From VBDM01 sp964430565 (GTDB lineage Bacteria; Pseudomonadota; Gammaproteobacteria; Burkholderiales; SG8-39): 64,000 bases of DNA. The translations under genes were made by a program, and so were the position numbers. The stretch covers positions 186,001 to 250,000 of the forward strand of contig CAYSFD010000051.1 in the NCBI GenBank assembly GCA_964430565.1. The letters are read 5' to 3'. The notes beneath the pieces are model-generated. The model saw only the letters and a program-made list of their open reading frames with translations. It did not search any database and was not told the DNA's origin. Below, in pieces: positions 37,529 to 49,769 of the stretch; position 1 is the first letter of the stretch; the number at the start of each line of letters is the position of its first letter.

Positions 37529-37566
37529 CATCTGGCCCCACACTGGTCCCAAAAGAGTCTGCTGCC

Positions 37567-38692
37567 GTGCCCGTCGCCGCGCCCGCCCTGCTTGCCTTAG
37601 CCGACGGTTCCATTTTTCGGGGCTCGTCGGTCGGGGCGACCGGTCTTGCCTCCGGTGAAGTGGTTTTCAATACCGCCATGACCGGGTATCAGGAGATCCT
37701 CACCGATCCATCCTATTGCAGCCAGATCATCACTCTGACGCATCCGCATATCGGCAATACCGGCGCCAATCGGGAGGACATGGAGTCGGCCAAGGTGTTT
37801 GCCTCGGGTCTTGTGATACGGGATCTTCCGCCCGTGAACTCGAGCTGGAGGGCCGAGCAGCGACTCGCGGATTTCCTCGTCGCGAACAAGGTGGTCGCGA
37901 TCGCGGGGATCGATACGCGGCGCCTCACGCGCATCCTGCGTGAGAAGGGCGCCCAGAATGGCGCGCTGCTTGCGGGTTCCGACGACCCGCAGCAGGCGCT
38001 CGAAGCGGCCCGAGCATTTCCTGGACTTGCGGGTATGGACCTGGCGAAAGTTGTTACGACAGCCAAGCCCTACGACTGGTCCGAGGGAGTTTGGCGCATG
38101 GGCGGCGGGTTCGGCAAGGCCGCCGGCGTGCGCTTTCACGTCGTGGCGTACGACTACGGCGTAAAACGCAACATCCTGCGCATGCTCGCCGAGCGCGGCT
38201 GCCGCGTGACGGTTCTTCCGGCGCAGACACTCGCACGGGACGCGCTTTCGCTCGAGCCCGACGGGGTGTTTCTGTCCAACGGTCCGGGCGACCCGGAGCC
38301 GTGCGACTATGCGATCCGCGCGATTCGCGAAATCATCGATGCCGGAACTCCGACCTTCGGAATCTGCCTCGGTCATCAACTGATGGGACTTGCTTCCGGA
38401 GCCAAGACCGTGAAGATGAAGTTCGGCCATCACGGCGCCAACCACCCGGTGAAGGATCTGGACAGCGGAGCGGTCATCATTACCAGCCAGAACCACGGCT
38501 TTGCGGTCGATCCGGACACGCTGCCCGCGAACCTCAGACCGACCCACGTGTCGCTCTTCGACAGCAGCCTGCAGGGCCTCGCGCGCACCGACCGGCCCGC
38601 GTTTTGTTTCCAGGGGCACCCCGAAGCGAGCCCCGGACCGCACGACATCGGCTATCTGTTCGACCGCTTCACCAAGCTGATGGAGCAGCATC

Positions 38693-38700
<8 letters not shown>
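37567..38700 (+). CDS. carA: Carbamoyl-phosphate synthase small subunit
   Basis: A 377-residue glutamine amidotransferase subunit. The N-terminal domain opens LLALADGSIFRGSS, and the C-terminal class I amidotransferase domain has the nucleophile in FGICLGHQL and the His-Glu pair in QGHPEASPGPHD. It supplies ammonia to CarB for arginine and pyrimidine synthesis. The start is GTG 37567. carB starts inside its last codons, so translation is coupled. Confidence 0.95.
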
Positions 38701-41953
<3,253 letters not shown>

Positions 41954-42040
41954 ATTCGCTTTCCAAGAATTCTCCTGTTCTGAATAGCCCATGACGAAGC
42001 CCGGCGCTCGTGGCGCCGTACGAAGCTTTTTGATACAAGT

Positions 42041-42517
42041 ATGAGCACGATACCGCTGACCACCACTGGTGCCGAGCTGTTGCGACAGGAGCTCCATCGT
42101 CTGAAAACGGTGGAGCGGCCCAACGCGATCACCGCGATCGCGGAGGCGCGCACCCACGGAGACCTCTCGGAGAACGCCGAATACGACGCCGCCAAGAATG
42201 CCCAGAGCTTCATCGAAGGCAGGATCAAAGAGGTCGAGGCGAAGCTCTCCAACGCACAGGTGATCGACCCGAAAGGAGTCGACGCAGACGGGCGTTGCGT
42301 GTTCGGAGCCACCGTCGATCTGGAGGAATCCAAGGCCGGCGAATCGGTGACCTACCAGATCGTCGGCGACGACGAAGCCGACCTGAAGAAAGGCAAGATC
42401 TCGATCAGCTCGCCGATTGCGCGGGCGCTCATTGGCAAATACGCCGGGGACGAGGTCGAAGTGCAGACTCCGGGCGGGGTGCGCAAGTACGAGGTGCTGG
42501 AAGTGCGTTACGAGTAA
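42041..42517 (+). CDS. greA: Transcription elongation factor GreA
   Basis: A 158-residue protein with the N-terminal coiled coil carrying the conserved acidic tip (ARTHGDLSENAEYDAAK) and the C-terminal FKBP-like domain (ISISSPIARALIGKYAGDEVEV). It rescues backtracked RNA polymerase by stimulating transcript cleavage. It follows carB by 87 bases and converges with yhbY, as in other Betaproteobacteria. Confidence 0.95.
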   Translation: MSTIPLTTTGAELLRQELHRLKTVERPNAITAIAEARTHGDLSENAEYDAAKNAQSFIEGRIKEVEAKLSNAQVIDPKGVDADGRCVFGATVDLEESKAGESVTYQIVGDDEADLKKGKISISSPIARALIGKYAGDEVEVQTPGGVRKYEVLEVRYE

Positions 42518-42520
42518 GCG

Positions 42521-42805
42521 TCAGCGGGAAGGGCCAGGATTCTCGCGGAAGATGACGAGAATTTTCCCGACATGCTGAACCGCTTGCGCCCCGGTACGCC
42601 TGCAGATCTCTTCAAGGATTGCTTCTCGGGCCGGGTGATCCGCGTCGCGAACGCGCACTTTGATCAACTCGTGGTTTTTCAGACCCCGGTCGATTTCCGC
42701 GAGGACCGCAGGGGACAATCCGGCTTCGCCGATCAACACCACTGGATCGAGCGCGTGCGCCCGCGCTTTCAGCTCGCGCCGCCGGGAAGGGGATAATCCG
42801 AGCAT
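42521..42805 (-). CDS. yhbY: YhbY-type RNA-binding protein (CRM domain)
   Basis: A 94-residue single CRM/YhbY domain: LSPSRRRELKARAHALDPVV, then IGEAGLSPAVLAEIDRGLKNHELIKVRV with the GLS loop, and a final VGKILVIFRE strand. It binds ribosome precursors and aids assembly of the large subunit. It is divergent from rlmE with only 16 bases between starts, so the promoters must overlap the genes. Confidence 0.93.
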   Translation of the reverse strand: MLGLSPSRRRELKARAHALDPVVLIGEAGLSPAVLAEIDRGLKNHELIKVRVRDADHPAREAILEEICRRTGAQAVQHVGKILVIFRENPGPSR

Positions 42806-42821
42806 CGAGAAAGTCTAGAGA

Positions 42822-43463
42822 ATGGCGCGCAGCAAATCCAGTAACGCGTGGCTCCAGCGCCACGTCAACGATCCCTATGTTCACCGGGCGAGAGCGCACG
42901 GCTACCGCTCGCGCGCGGCCTACAAGCTGATCGAGATCGCGGAGCGGGACGGACTCGGGCGTCCCGGAGACACGGTGGTCGATCTCGGGACCGCACCCGG
43001 GGGCTGGGCGCAGGCGCTTGCCGAGCGCGTCGGTCGGTCCGGGCGCGTAGTCGCGGTGGATCTTCTGGAAGTGGCGCCGATACCCGGGGTTACCGTGATC
43101 CGCGGGGATTTCAGCGACGGGGCGGTGCGTGATCGGATCCGGGAAGCTCTAGACGGGAGAAAGCTCGACCTTGTGGTTTCCGACCTCGCCCCCAACCTAT
43201 CGGGCGTGAGCGCCACCGACCAGGCCCGCAGCATCGGTTTGTGCGAATTGGCTCTCGATTTCGCGAGGAGCCATCTGAAACCTCAGGGCGTATTCCTGGT
43301 CAAGGTATTTCAGGGGTCCGGCTACCCGGAGTTCCTCGCCGCGATGCGCGAGGCCTTTGTTGCAGTCGCGTCGCGCAAGCCCGGAGCGTCGCGCGAGCGC
43401 TCCAGCGAGATGTATCTGCTGGGGAAAGGGCTGAAGACAAAGAGTGAGAGAAAAGCATCATGA
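42822..43463 (+). CDS. rlmE: 23S rRNA 2'-O-methyltransferase RlmE (FtsJ/RrmJ)
   Basis: A 213-residue methyltransferase that modifies U2552 of 23S rRNA. Visible are RSRAAYKLIEI with the catalytic Lys, the SAM motif VVDLGTAPGGWAQAL, VVSDLAPNLSGV with the catalytic Asp, and FLVKVFQGSGYPEF with the second catalytic Lys. The length is standard. ftsH follows 79 bases downstream, a conserved neighbour. Confidence 0.95.
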   Translation: MARSKSSNAWLQRHVNDPYVHRARAHGYRSRAAYKLIEIAERDGLGRPGDTVVDLGTAPGGWAQALAERVGRSGRVVAVDLLEVAPIPGVTVIRGDFSDGAVRDRIREALDGRKLDLVVSDLAPNLSGVSATDQARSIGLCELALDFARSHLKPQGVFLVKVFQGSGYPEFLAAMREAFVAVASRKPGASRERSSEMYLLGKGLKTKSERKAS

Positions 43464-43542
43464 ATCCTCCCGCGGCACTGGTCCGTACCTGTGCTTGGGC
43501 ATAGAATGAGCGACACGCAGTCGTTAAGACAAAGGAAGCACA

Positions 43543-45420
43543 TTGAATAACCTCTTCAAGAACCTCGTAGTCTGGCTCGTCATCGGCCTGGTGCTGATGA
43601 TGGTGTTCAACCAGTTCAGCACGCGCCAATCGGCTCAGGCACCGATGGAGTATTCGCAATTCATCGAAGAGATTAAGGCGGGCCGCATCGCCAAGGTACT
43701 GATCGAAGGCCGAGTGCTGAAAGCGACCACGAACGAAGGCAAGCGCGTGACCAGCTACTCGCCGGGCGATATCTGGCTCGTTTCCGATCTGCTGAAATAC
43801 GGCGTCAAGATTGAAGCGAAACCCGAAGACGAGCCCTCGCTCCTCATGAACATCTTCGTTTCCTGGTTCCCGATGCTGCTCCTGATCGGGGTGTGGATCT
43901 TCTTCATGCGCCAGATGCAGGGCGGCGGACGCGGCGGTGCGTTCTCCTTCGGGAAATCCCGCGCGAGGATGGTCGACGAGTCGAACAACAACGTGACCTT
44001 TGCCGATGTCGCCGGCTGCGAGGAAGCCAAGGAGGAGGTCGCCGAGCTGGTCGAGTTTCTGCGCGATCCCGCCAAGTTCCAGAAACTCGGAGGCCGCATC
44101 CCGAAAGGCGTTCTGATGGTGGGCAACCCCGGCACCGGGAAAACGCTGCTGGCGCGGGCGATCGCGGGCGAGGCCAAGGTGCCGTTCTTCTCTATTTCGG
44201 GCTCGGATTTCGTGGAGATGTTCGTCGGCGTCGGCGCGGCGCGGGTGCGAGACATGTTCGAGCAGGCAAAGAAGCACGCACCCTGCATCGTGTTCATCGA
44301 CGAAATCGACGCGGTCGGCCGCCAGCGCGGCGCGGGTCTCGGCGGCGGCAACGACGAGCGCGAGCAAACGCTCAACCAGCTGCTGGTCGAAATGGACGGA
44401 TTCGAGGGCACAACCGGCGTCATCGTCATCGCCGCGACCAACCGGCCGGACGTCCTCGACCCTGCGCTGCTGCGCCCCGGGCGCTTTGACCGCCAGGTGG
44501 TGGTGCCGCTTCCGGACATCCGCGGCCGCGAGCAGATTCTGCTCGTGCACATGCGCAAGGTGCCGATGGCGCCGGACGTCAAGGCCGACATCATCGCGCG
44601 CGGGACGCCGGGCATGTCGGGGGCGGATCTCGCCAACCTCGTGAACGAGGCGGCGCTCTTTGCCGCGCGCAAGAACAAGCGCCTGGTCGACATGGAGGAC
44701 TTCGAGCGCGCCAAGGACAAGATCATCATGGGCGCCGAGCGCCGCTCCCTGGTCATGCCCGAGGAAGAGCGCAGGAACACCGCCTACCACGAGTCGGGCC
44801 ACGCCGTGGTGGCGAAGCTGCTGCCCAAGACCGACCCGGTGCACAAGGTCACGATCATTCCTCGAGGTCGGGCGCTGGGCGTCACCATGCAACTGCCCGA
44901 GCTGGACCGATACACCATGGACAGGGACCGGTTGCTCTCGACGATCGCGGTGCTGTTCGGCGGGCGCATCGCCGAAGAAGTGTTCATGCACCAGATGACC
45001 ACCGGCGCCTCCAACGATTTCGAGCGCGCCACCGCCATCGCCCGCAGCATGGTGACCCAGTGGGGCATGTCGGACGCGATGGGGCCAATGGTTTACGGCG
45101 AGAACGAAGGCGAGGTGTTTCTCGGGCGCTCGATCACCACGCACAAGAACGTTTCCGAGGCGACGCTGCAGAAGGTCGACGACGAGATCAAGAGGATCAT
45201 CGATCAGCAGTACGCGCTGGCGAGGAAACTCATCCTCGAGAACCGCGACAAGGTCGAAGCCATGGCGAAGGCGCTGCTCGAGTTGGAAACCATCGACGCC
45301 GAGCAGATCCAGGACATCATCGACGGCCGGCCGCCGCGCCCGCCCAAGCCCGCGCAGGCACCTCAGTTGCCGCCGCAGCCGGGGCCGCCCGGTGCGACGG
45401 CGCCCGCGCCGGTGGCGTAG
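43543..45420 (+). CDS. ftsH: ATP-dependent zinc metalloprotease FtsH
   Basis: A 625-residue membrane AAA protease: membrane segment at about 6-23, periplasmic domain, second segment near 101-118, AAA domain and M41 peptidase with the zinc site HESGH. The Walker A motif reads GNPGTGKT, where GPPGTGKT is usual, and the second region of homology (RPGRFDRQVVV) is normal. A proline/alanine-rich tail follows. The start is TTG 43543 with AAGGAAG upstream; it gives the family start MNNLFKN. It degrades unfolded membrane proteins and LpxC. Confidence 0.95.
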   Translation: MNNLFKNLVVWLVIGLVLMMVFNQFSTRQSAQAPMEYSQFIEEIKAGRIAKVLIEGRVLKATTNEGKRVTSYSPGDIWLVSDLLKYGVKIEAKPEDEPSLLMNIFVSWFPMLLLIGVWIFFMRQMQGGGRGGAFSFGKSRARMVDESNNNVTFADVAGCEEAKEEVAELVEFLRDPAKFQKLGGRIPKGVLMVGNPGTGKTLLARAIAGEAKVPFFSISGSDFVEMFVGVGAARVRDMFEQAKKHAPCIVFIDEIDAVGRQRGAGLGGGNDEREQTLNQLLVEMDGFEGTTGVIVIAATNRPDVLDPALLRPGRFDRQVVVPLPDIRGREQILLVHMRKVPMAPDVKADIIARGTPGMSGADLANLVNEAALFAARKNKRLVDMEDFERAKDKIIMGAERRSLVMPEEERRNTAYHESGHAVVAKLLPKTDPVHKVTIIPRGRALGVTMQLPELDRYTMDRDRLLSTIAVLFGGRIAEEVFMHQMTTGASNDFERATAIARSMVTQWGMSDAMGPMVYGENEGEVFLGRSITTHKNVSEATLQKVDDEIKRIIDQQYALARKLILENRDKVEAMAKALLELETIDAEQIQDIIDGRPPRPPKPAQAPQLPPQPGPPGATAPAPVA

Positions 45421-45497
45421 CAACGGCAGTCCGGAAACTCGGGAAGTCCGGAGTTGGAGCGACACCCTCCATCGTAACGCGACCCCTCCGCGACTCG

Positions 45498-46373
45498 TTG
45501 AAGGTCTCCAGACCCCAGGCTCCGGGCACCAGGCCCCCGGTCTTTCGCTGCGGCCGCTTCACTCTGAACCTCGCACGCCCGCTCATCATGGGCGTGGTCA
45601 ACGTGACTCCAGACTCGTTTTCCGATGGCGGGCACAGCCTCGATCCCGGGGCAGCGATCGCGCACGCGCGACGGCTCATCAATGAGGGGGCGGATTTGAT
45701 CGATATCGGCGCAGAGTCGAGCCGCCCGGGGGCCGAGGCCGTTTCCGCCGAACAGGAACTGTCGCGACTCATGCCGGTGCTCGAAGGGCTTCGCGATCTT
45801 CCGATCCCCATTTCGGTCGATACGACAAAACCCCAAGTCATGCGTGTGGTGATCGGCGAGGGCGCTGCGATGATCAACGATATCAGTGCGCTGCGCTCCC
45901 CCGGCGCGCTCGAGGCGGTGTCGGCCTGCGATGCGGGTGTCTGTCTCATGCACATGCAAGGCGGTCCGCGCACGATGCAGCGCGAGCCGCGTTACGCCGA
46001 CGTGGTCGCCGAGGTCAAGGCGTTTCTCACCGAGCGGTTTGCCGCGGCCGAGGCGAGCGGCATCGCGCGCGAGCGCATCGTCATCGACCCCGGCTTCGGT
46101 TTTGGCAAGACCGTCGCGCACAACTTCGAGCTGCTGCGCAATCTCCGGCGATTTGCCGAGATCGGTCTACCCGTGATGGTGGGCTGGTCGCGCAAGTCCA
46201 CGCTGGGCGCCGTCACCGGCCGCGGCGCCACCGAACGGCTCGCGGCAAGCATCGCGGCGGCTTTGCTGGCAGTACAACACGGCGCTAGAATCGTGCGGGT
46301 CCACGATGTCGCCGCGACACGCGATGCGCTCGCGGTGCTCGCGGCGACGCATGGGGATCGAGGCAAGCAATGA
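45498..46373 (+). CDS. folP: Dihydropteroate synthase
   Basis: About 291 residues from TTG 45498, which is the only good in-frame start between the ftsH stop and the first conserved block; there is no strong ribosome site, so the start is uncertain. Conserved blocks are IMGVVNVTPDSFSDGG, DIGAESSRPGA, ISVDTTKPQVM, IDPGFGFGKT and GWSRKSTLG. It joins pteridine and p-aminobenzoate in folate synthesis. The frame stays open back into ftsH. glmM overlaps its stop by 4 bases. Confidence 0.92.
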   Translation: MKVSRPQAPGTRPPVFRCGRFTLNLARPLIMGVVNVTPDSFSDGGHSLDPGAAIAHARRLINEGADLIDIGAESSRPGAEAVSAEQELSRLMPVLEGLRDLPIPISVDTTKPQVMRVVIGEGAAMINDISALRSPGALEAVSACDAGVCLMHMQGGPRTMQREPRYADVVAEVKAFLTERFAAAEASGIARERIVIDPGFGFGKTVAHNFELLRNLRRFAEIGLPVMVGWSRKSTLGAVTGRGATERLAASIAAALLAVQHGARIVRVHDVAATRDALAVLAATHGDRGKQ

Positions 46374-47719
46374 GCAGAAAATATTTTGGAACAGACGGCG
46401 TGCGCGGCAAGGTCGGCGAGATGCCGATCACGCCCGAATTCGTCATGCGACTCGGTTTCGCAGCGGGCGAAGTGCTGGTGCGGCGATCGAGCATGCCGAA
46501 GGGCGAACACCCGGCCGTGCTGATCGGCAAGGACACGCGCGTTTCGGGCTACATGCTCGAAGCCGCACTTGAAGCCGGCTTCGCCGCGGCCGGAGTGGAC
46601 GTGATGCTGACCGGCCCGCTGCCGACCCCTGCGGTCGCCTACCTGACGCGGGCGCTGCGGCTGCAAGCCGGCGTCGTGATCAGCGCCTCGCACAATCCGC
46701 ACCAGGACAACGGCATCAAGTTCTTCTCCGCGGAAGGCAGCAAGCTTCCCGACGCCGTGGAGACCGATATCGAGACCCGGCTGGAGGGTCCGATCCATTG
46801 CAAGGATTCGTCCGGCCTCGGAAAAGCACGCCGCATCGAGGATGCCCGCGGCCGCTACATCGAGTTCTGCAAGAGCACGTTTCCCTCGGCTCTGGATCTT
46901 CGCGGACTGAAGATCGTGATCGACTGCGCTCACGGCGCGACCTATCACGTCGCGCCCCACGTGTTCCACGAGCTGGGCGCCGATGTCGAGACGATAGGCG
47001 TGAATCCAGACGGATTCAATATCAACGATGGGGCGGGAACCGTTCACCCGGATGCGCTGCTTGAAGCGGTCGCCGAGCACAAGGCGGATCTGGGCATCGC
47101 GCTCGACGGGGACGGCGACCGCGTGCTCATGGCCGACGGGAAGGGCAGGCTCTACGACGGCGACGAGCTACTGTTTGTCATCGCGCGCGAGCGCTCGAAG
47201 GAGGGCGGGCTGAAAGGGGTGGCCGGCACCCTGATGACCAACCTCGCGCTGGAGCATGCGCTGGAAAAGATGGGCGTCTCCTTCGCGCGCGCCAAGGTCG
47301 GCGACCGCTACGTGATCGAAATGCTCCAGGAAAAGAACTGGCAGCTCGGCGGAGAGAATTCCGGGCACATCATCTGCCTGGACAAGCACACGACCGGCGA
47401 CGGCATCGTCTCGGCTTTGCAGGTTCTGTCGGCGGTGCGAGGGAGCGCGACGACGCTCGGAGAGTTGTGCCGGGGACTCGAGCTTTACCCGCAGGAGCTG
47501 GTCAATGTGCGCGTTGCCAAGGGCTTCGATTGGCAGAAGGAGCTGCCGATCGTGAAAGCGAAGAGCGAAGCGGAGCGCGCGCTCGGGACCAACGGTCGGG
47601 TGCTGCTGCGCCCGTCGGGCACCGAGCCCGTGCTGCGCGTCATGGTGGAAGGCAGGGACAAAGCAGAAGTGCGGCGTTTGGCAAAGATGATCGCCGACAC
47701 CGTGCGGGAGGCGGAGTAG
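46370..47719 (+). CDS. glmM: Phosphoglucosamine mutase
   Basis: A 449-residue enzyme that converts glucosamine-6-phosphate to glucosamine-1-phosphate for UDP-GlcNAc synthesis. The active serine lies in VISASHNPHQDNGIKFF, the metal loop is DGDGDRVLMAD, the sugar loop contains GGENSGHII, and the phosphate loop is RPSGTEPVLRVM. The ATG overlaps the folP stop. The product also feeds the surface-glycan genes at the left of the window. Confidence 0.95.
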   Translation: MSRKYFGTDGVRGKVGEMPITPEFVMRLGFAAGEVLVRRSSMPKGEHPAVLIGKDTRVSGYMLEAALEAGFAAAGVDVMLTGPLPTPAVAYLTRALRLQAGVVISASHNPHQDNGIKFFSAEGSKLPDAVETDIETRLEGPIHCKDSSGLGKARRIEDARGRYIEFCKSTFPSALDLRGLKIVIDCAHGATYHVAPHVFHELGADVETIGVNPDGFNINDGAGTVHPDALLEAVAEHKADLGIALDGDGDRVLMADGKGRLYDGDELLFVIARERSKEGGLKGVAGTLMTNLALEHALEKMGVSFARAKVGDRYVIEMLQEKNWQLGGENSGHIICLDKHTTGDGIVSALQVLSAVRGSATTLGELCRGLELYPQELVNVRVAKGFDWQKELPIVKAKSEAERALGTNGRVLLRPSGTEPVLRVMVEGRDKAEVRRLAKMIADTVREAE

Positions 47720-47852
47720 CGTCTCGCATGATCGCGCTGATCCAGCGCGTCTCGCTGTTTGACACGAGCAAGATCCTGAATTCCCGGCGTTTTCAGTTGA
47801 CCCTCGCCGCGGTCCGGAAGTAGAATTAGCCGCTTTGGCCGCTCCGAATTCG

Positions 47853-48608
47853 ATGCGTGCGAGGCTTGTAGCAGGCAACTGGAAGATGCATGGCAGCCTC
47901 GCCGCCAATGCGCGCTTGCTCGACGCGTTAAAAACCGGATTGAAACGCTTCGATAACCTTGGTTACGCGGTGTGTGCGCCGTTTCCATATCTTGGGCAAG
48001 TCTCGTCGGCGCTCTCGGGCAGCCAGGTCGCCTGGGGGGCGCAAGACGTCTCGGAGCACGACGCCGGCGCTTTTACGGGCGAGGTGTCGGGAGCGATGTT
48101 GAAGGAGTTCGGCTGCCGCTTCGCGATCGTCGGCCATTCGGAGCGGCGCAACCTCTACGGGGAAGATGATCGGAGAGTGGCCGCGAAGTTCATTGCCGCC
48201 CAGCGCGCCGGCTTGACGCCGATTCTCTGCGTCGGGGAAACCCTGGAGCAGCGAGAGCGTGGTGAGACGGAAAGCGTGGTGGGGCGTCAGCTCGACGCGG
48301 TACTCGCAGGCGTCGGAGTCGACGCTCTGGGAAATGTGGCCCTCGCCTACGAACCGGTCTGGGCGATCGGCACCGGCCGAAACGCGACGCCGCGCGAGGC
48401 CCAGGACGTGCATGCATTCATCCGCGCTCGCCTTGCGGCGCGCGACAAGGGATTGGGCGAGCGCGTGACGATCATATATGGGGGCAGCGTCAAGGCCGGC
48501 AATGCGAAGGAGCTGTTTGCGATGCCCGACGTGGACGGCGGGTTGATCGGCGCTGCGTCGCTCGTCGCCGATGATTTCATAGCGATCTGCGCCGCCGCGC
48601 GCAAGTAA
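47853..48608 (+). CDS. tpiA: Triose-phosphate isomerase
   Basis: A 251-residue TIM barrel. The catalytic Lys is in GNWKMHG, the His in VGHSERR and the Glu in AYEPVWAIGTG, with the phosphate-binding IIYGGSVKAGNA. I chose ATG 47853, as RLVAGNWKMHG follows the normal start; an in-frame TTG at 47835 would add six residues. secG follows after 24 bases. Confidence 0.95.
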   Translation: MRARLVAGNWKMHGSLAANARLLDALKTGLKRFDNLGYAVCAPFPYLGQVSSALSGSQVAWGAQDVSEHDAGAFTGEVSGAMLKEFGCRFAIVGHSERRNLYGEDDRRVAAKFIAAQRAGLTPILCVGETLEQRERGETESVVGRQLDAVLAGVGVDALGNVALAYEPVWAIGTGRNATPREAQDVHAFIRARLAARDKGLGERVTIIYGGSVKAGNAKELFAMPDVDGGLIGAASLVADDFIAICAAARK

Positions 48609-48632
48609 CGGTAAATCTCAAAGGGAACCAAC

Positions 48633-49013
48633 ATGGATATGTGGGTCACGCTGATACTCGTCGTCGACGTCATCGTCGCGCTGTCCATCATAGGCCTGGT
48701 GCTGCTTCAGCATGGCAAGGGAGCGGACGTGGGCGCGGCTTTTGGAAGCGGCTCCTCGGGAAGCCTGTTTGGCGCGAGCGGCTCGGCCAACTTCCTTTCG
48801 CGAATGACGGCAGTCCTGGCGGTCATTTTCTTCATCACGACCTTCGCGCTTGCCTACCTCGTCACGCACAAACAGCGCACGAGCGCAGGCGTCATGGATA
48901 CGGTGAAGGAACAGCGCGAGCTGGAGCGGCAGAGCCCCGCGCCTCAAGCGGCGCCCGATGCGATGAAGTCGGATGACGCGGCGAAGTCCAAGGCAAACGA
49001 GGTGCCGAAGTAG
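48633..49013 (+). CDS. secG: Preprotein translocase subunit SecG
   Basis: A 126-residue inner-membrane protein with two membrane segments (about 3-24 and 54-76) around the conserved loop VLLQHGKGADVGAAFGSGSSGSLFG. The hydrophilic C-terminal tail is typical of betaproteobacterial SecG. It assists SecYE during export. An AAAGGGAACC stretch lies ahead of ATG 48633. The tRNA-Leu gene follows 60 bases later, the standard order. Confidence 0.95.
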   Translation: MDMWVTLILVVDVIVALSIIGLVLLQHGKGADVGAAFGSGSSGSLFGASGSANFLSRMTAVLAVIFFITTFALAYLVTHKQRTSAGVMDTVKEQRELERQSPAPQAAPDAMKSDDAAKSKANEVPK

Positions 49014-49073
49014 TAAAATCAAACGCTTTGAGGCCGGGCTTGTTTCCGACACGGCGACGCATAAAGCCCATCT

Positions 49074-49158
49074 GCCGACGTGGTGAAATTGGTAGACACG
49101 CCGTCTTGAGGGGGCGGTGGCGAAAGCTGTGAGAGTTCGAGTCTCTCCGTCGGCACCA
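49074..49158 (+). tRNA. tRNA-Leu (GAG)
   Basis: An 85-base cloverleaf with CCA encoded. The acceptor stem GCCGACG (49074-49080) pairs with CGTCGGC (49148-49154), followed by A and CCA. The anticodon loop is TTGAGGG, giving anticodon GAG. A long variable arm (TGGCGAAAGCTGTG) marks a class II tRNA, and the T loop reads TTCGAGT. It lies between secG and nuoA, the usual place in Betaproteobacteria. Confidence 0.95.
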
Positions 49159-49165
49159 GACAAAG

Positions 49166-49212
49166 GGACTTGGATCGGAAGCGGAAGACTTCCGGCCCAA
49201 GTCCTGAATTTT
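49166..49212 (+). terminator. Terminator-like hairpin after tRNA-Leu
   Basis: The outer stem GGACTTGG (49166-49173) pairs with CCAAGTCC (49197-49204), the inner stem GGAAG (49177-49181) pairs with CTTCC (49189-49193), and TGAATTTT follows. It would separate the tRNA from the nuo operon. Confidence 0.6.
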
Positions 49213-49295
49213 AGGAGGCTAAGGTTTCTGTGAGAGCGAACGTGCGAGCGCGAGCCACCGGCACGGCGTCCCACTCCCTGGTCCGGGGCTAGCCC

Positions 49296-49652
49296 GTGCT
49301 CGAGAACTACTTCCCGATCCTGTTGTTCATCGTGATTGCGCTTGTTTTCGGCGGCATCATGGTTGCAGCCGGTGCGGTGCTCGGGCCGCATCGCCCCGAC
49401 AGCGAGAAGCTGTCCCCGTACGAGTGCGGATTCGAGGCCTTCGAGGACGCGCGAATGAAATTCGACGTGCGTTACTACCTCGTTGCGATCCTGTTCATCC
49501 TGTTCGACCTTGAAATCGCGTTTCTCTTTCCATGGGCGGTGACGTTGAACGAGATCGGGGCGTTTGGGTTCTGGTCCATGATGATTTTCCTTGCGATCCT
49601 TGTCGTCGGCTTCGTCTACGAATGGATGAAGGGCGCCCTGGAGTGGGAGTAG
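49296..49652 (+). CDS. nuoA: NADH-quinone oxidoreductase subunit A
   Basis: A 118-residue membrane subunit with three segments. The conserved loop SEKLSPYECGFEAFEDARMKFD with the quinone-site Cys and the motif FLIFDLEIAFLFPWA (here ILFDLEIAFLFPWA) are intact. The start is GTG 49296 (MLENYFPIL). In typical genomes nuoB follows at once; here a fumarate reductase module of about 4.3 kb lies in between. Confidence 0.95.
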   Translation: MLENYFPILLFIVIALVFGGIMVAAGAVLGPHRPDSEKLSPYECGFEAFEDARMKFDVRYYLVAILFILFDLEIAFLFPWAVTLNEIGAFGFWSMMIFLAILVVGFVYEWMKGALEWE

Positions 49653-49684
49653 CGTCCCAGGGCCGCGAGAGCCGGCGAGCCAAT

Positions 49685-49698
49685 TTGATCCAAATCAA
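49685..49698 (+). promoter_or_regulatory. FNR/Anr box ahead of frdA
   Basis: TTGATCCAAATCAA matches the FNR consensus TTGAT-N4-ATCAA perfectly. Its centre lies 78 bases ahead of the frdA ATG. CATGAT at 49720-49725 is a fair -10 element, which would put the transcription start near 49733, about 41 bases from the box centre, the standard activating position. Confidence 0.75.
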
Positions 49699-49769
49699 CC
49701 GCAGCAAGCACGCCCGGTGCATGATCGACACATGCACAGCTCGATGTGCGCTTAGGCGGCGATGGGGCG

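Noticed and set aside
43300..45465. Long minus-strand open frame opposite ftsH
   Set aside because: It is the mirror of a GC-rich, highly conserved gene and has no recognisable domain.
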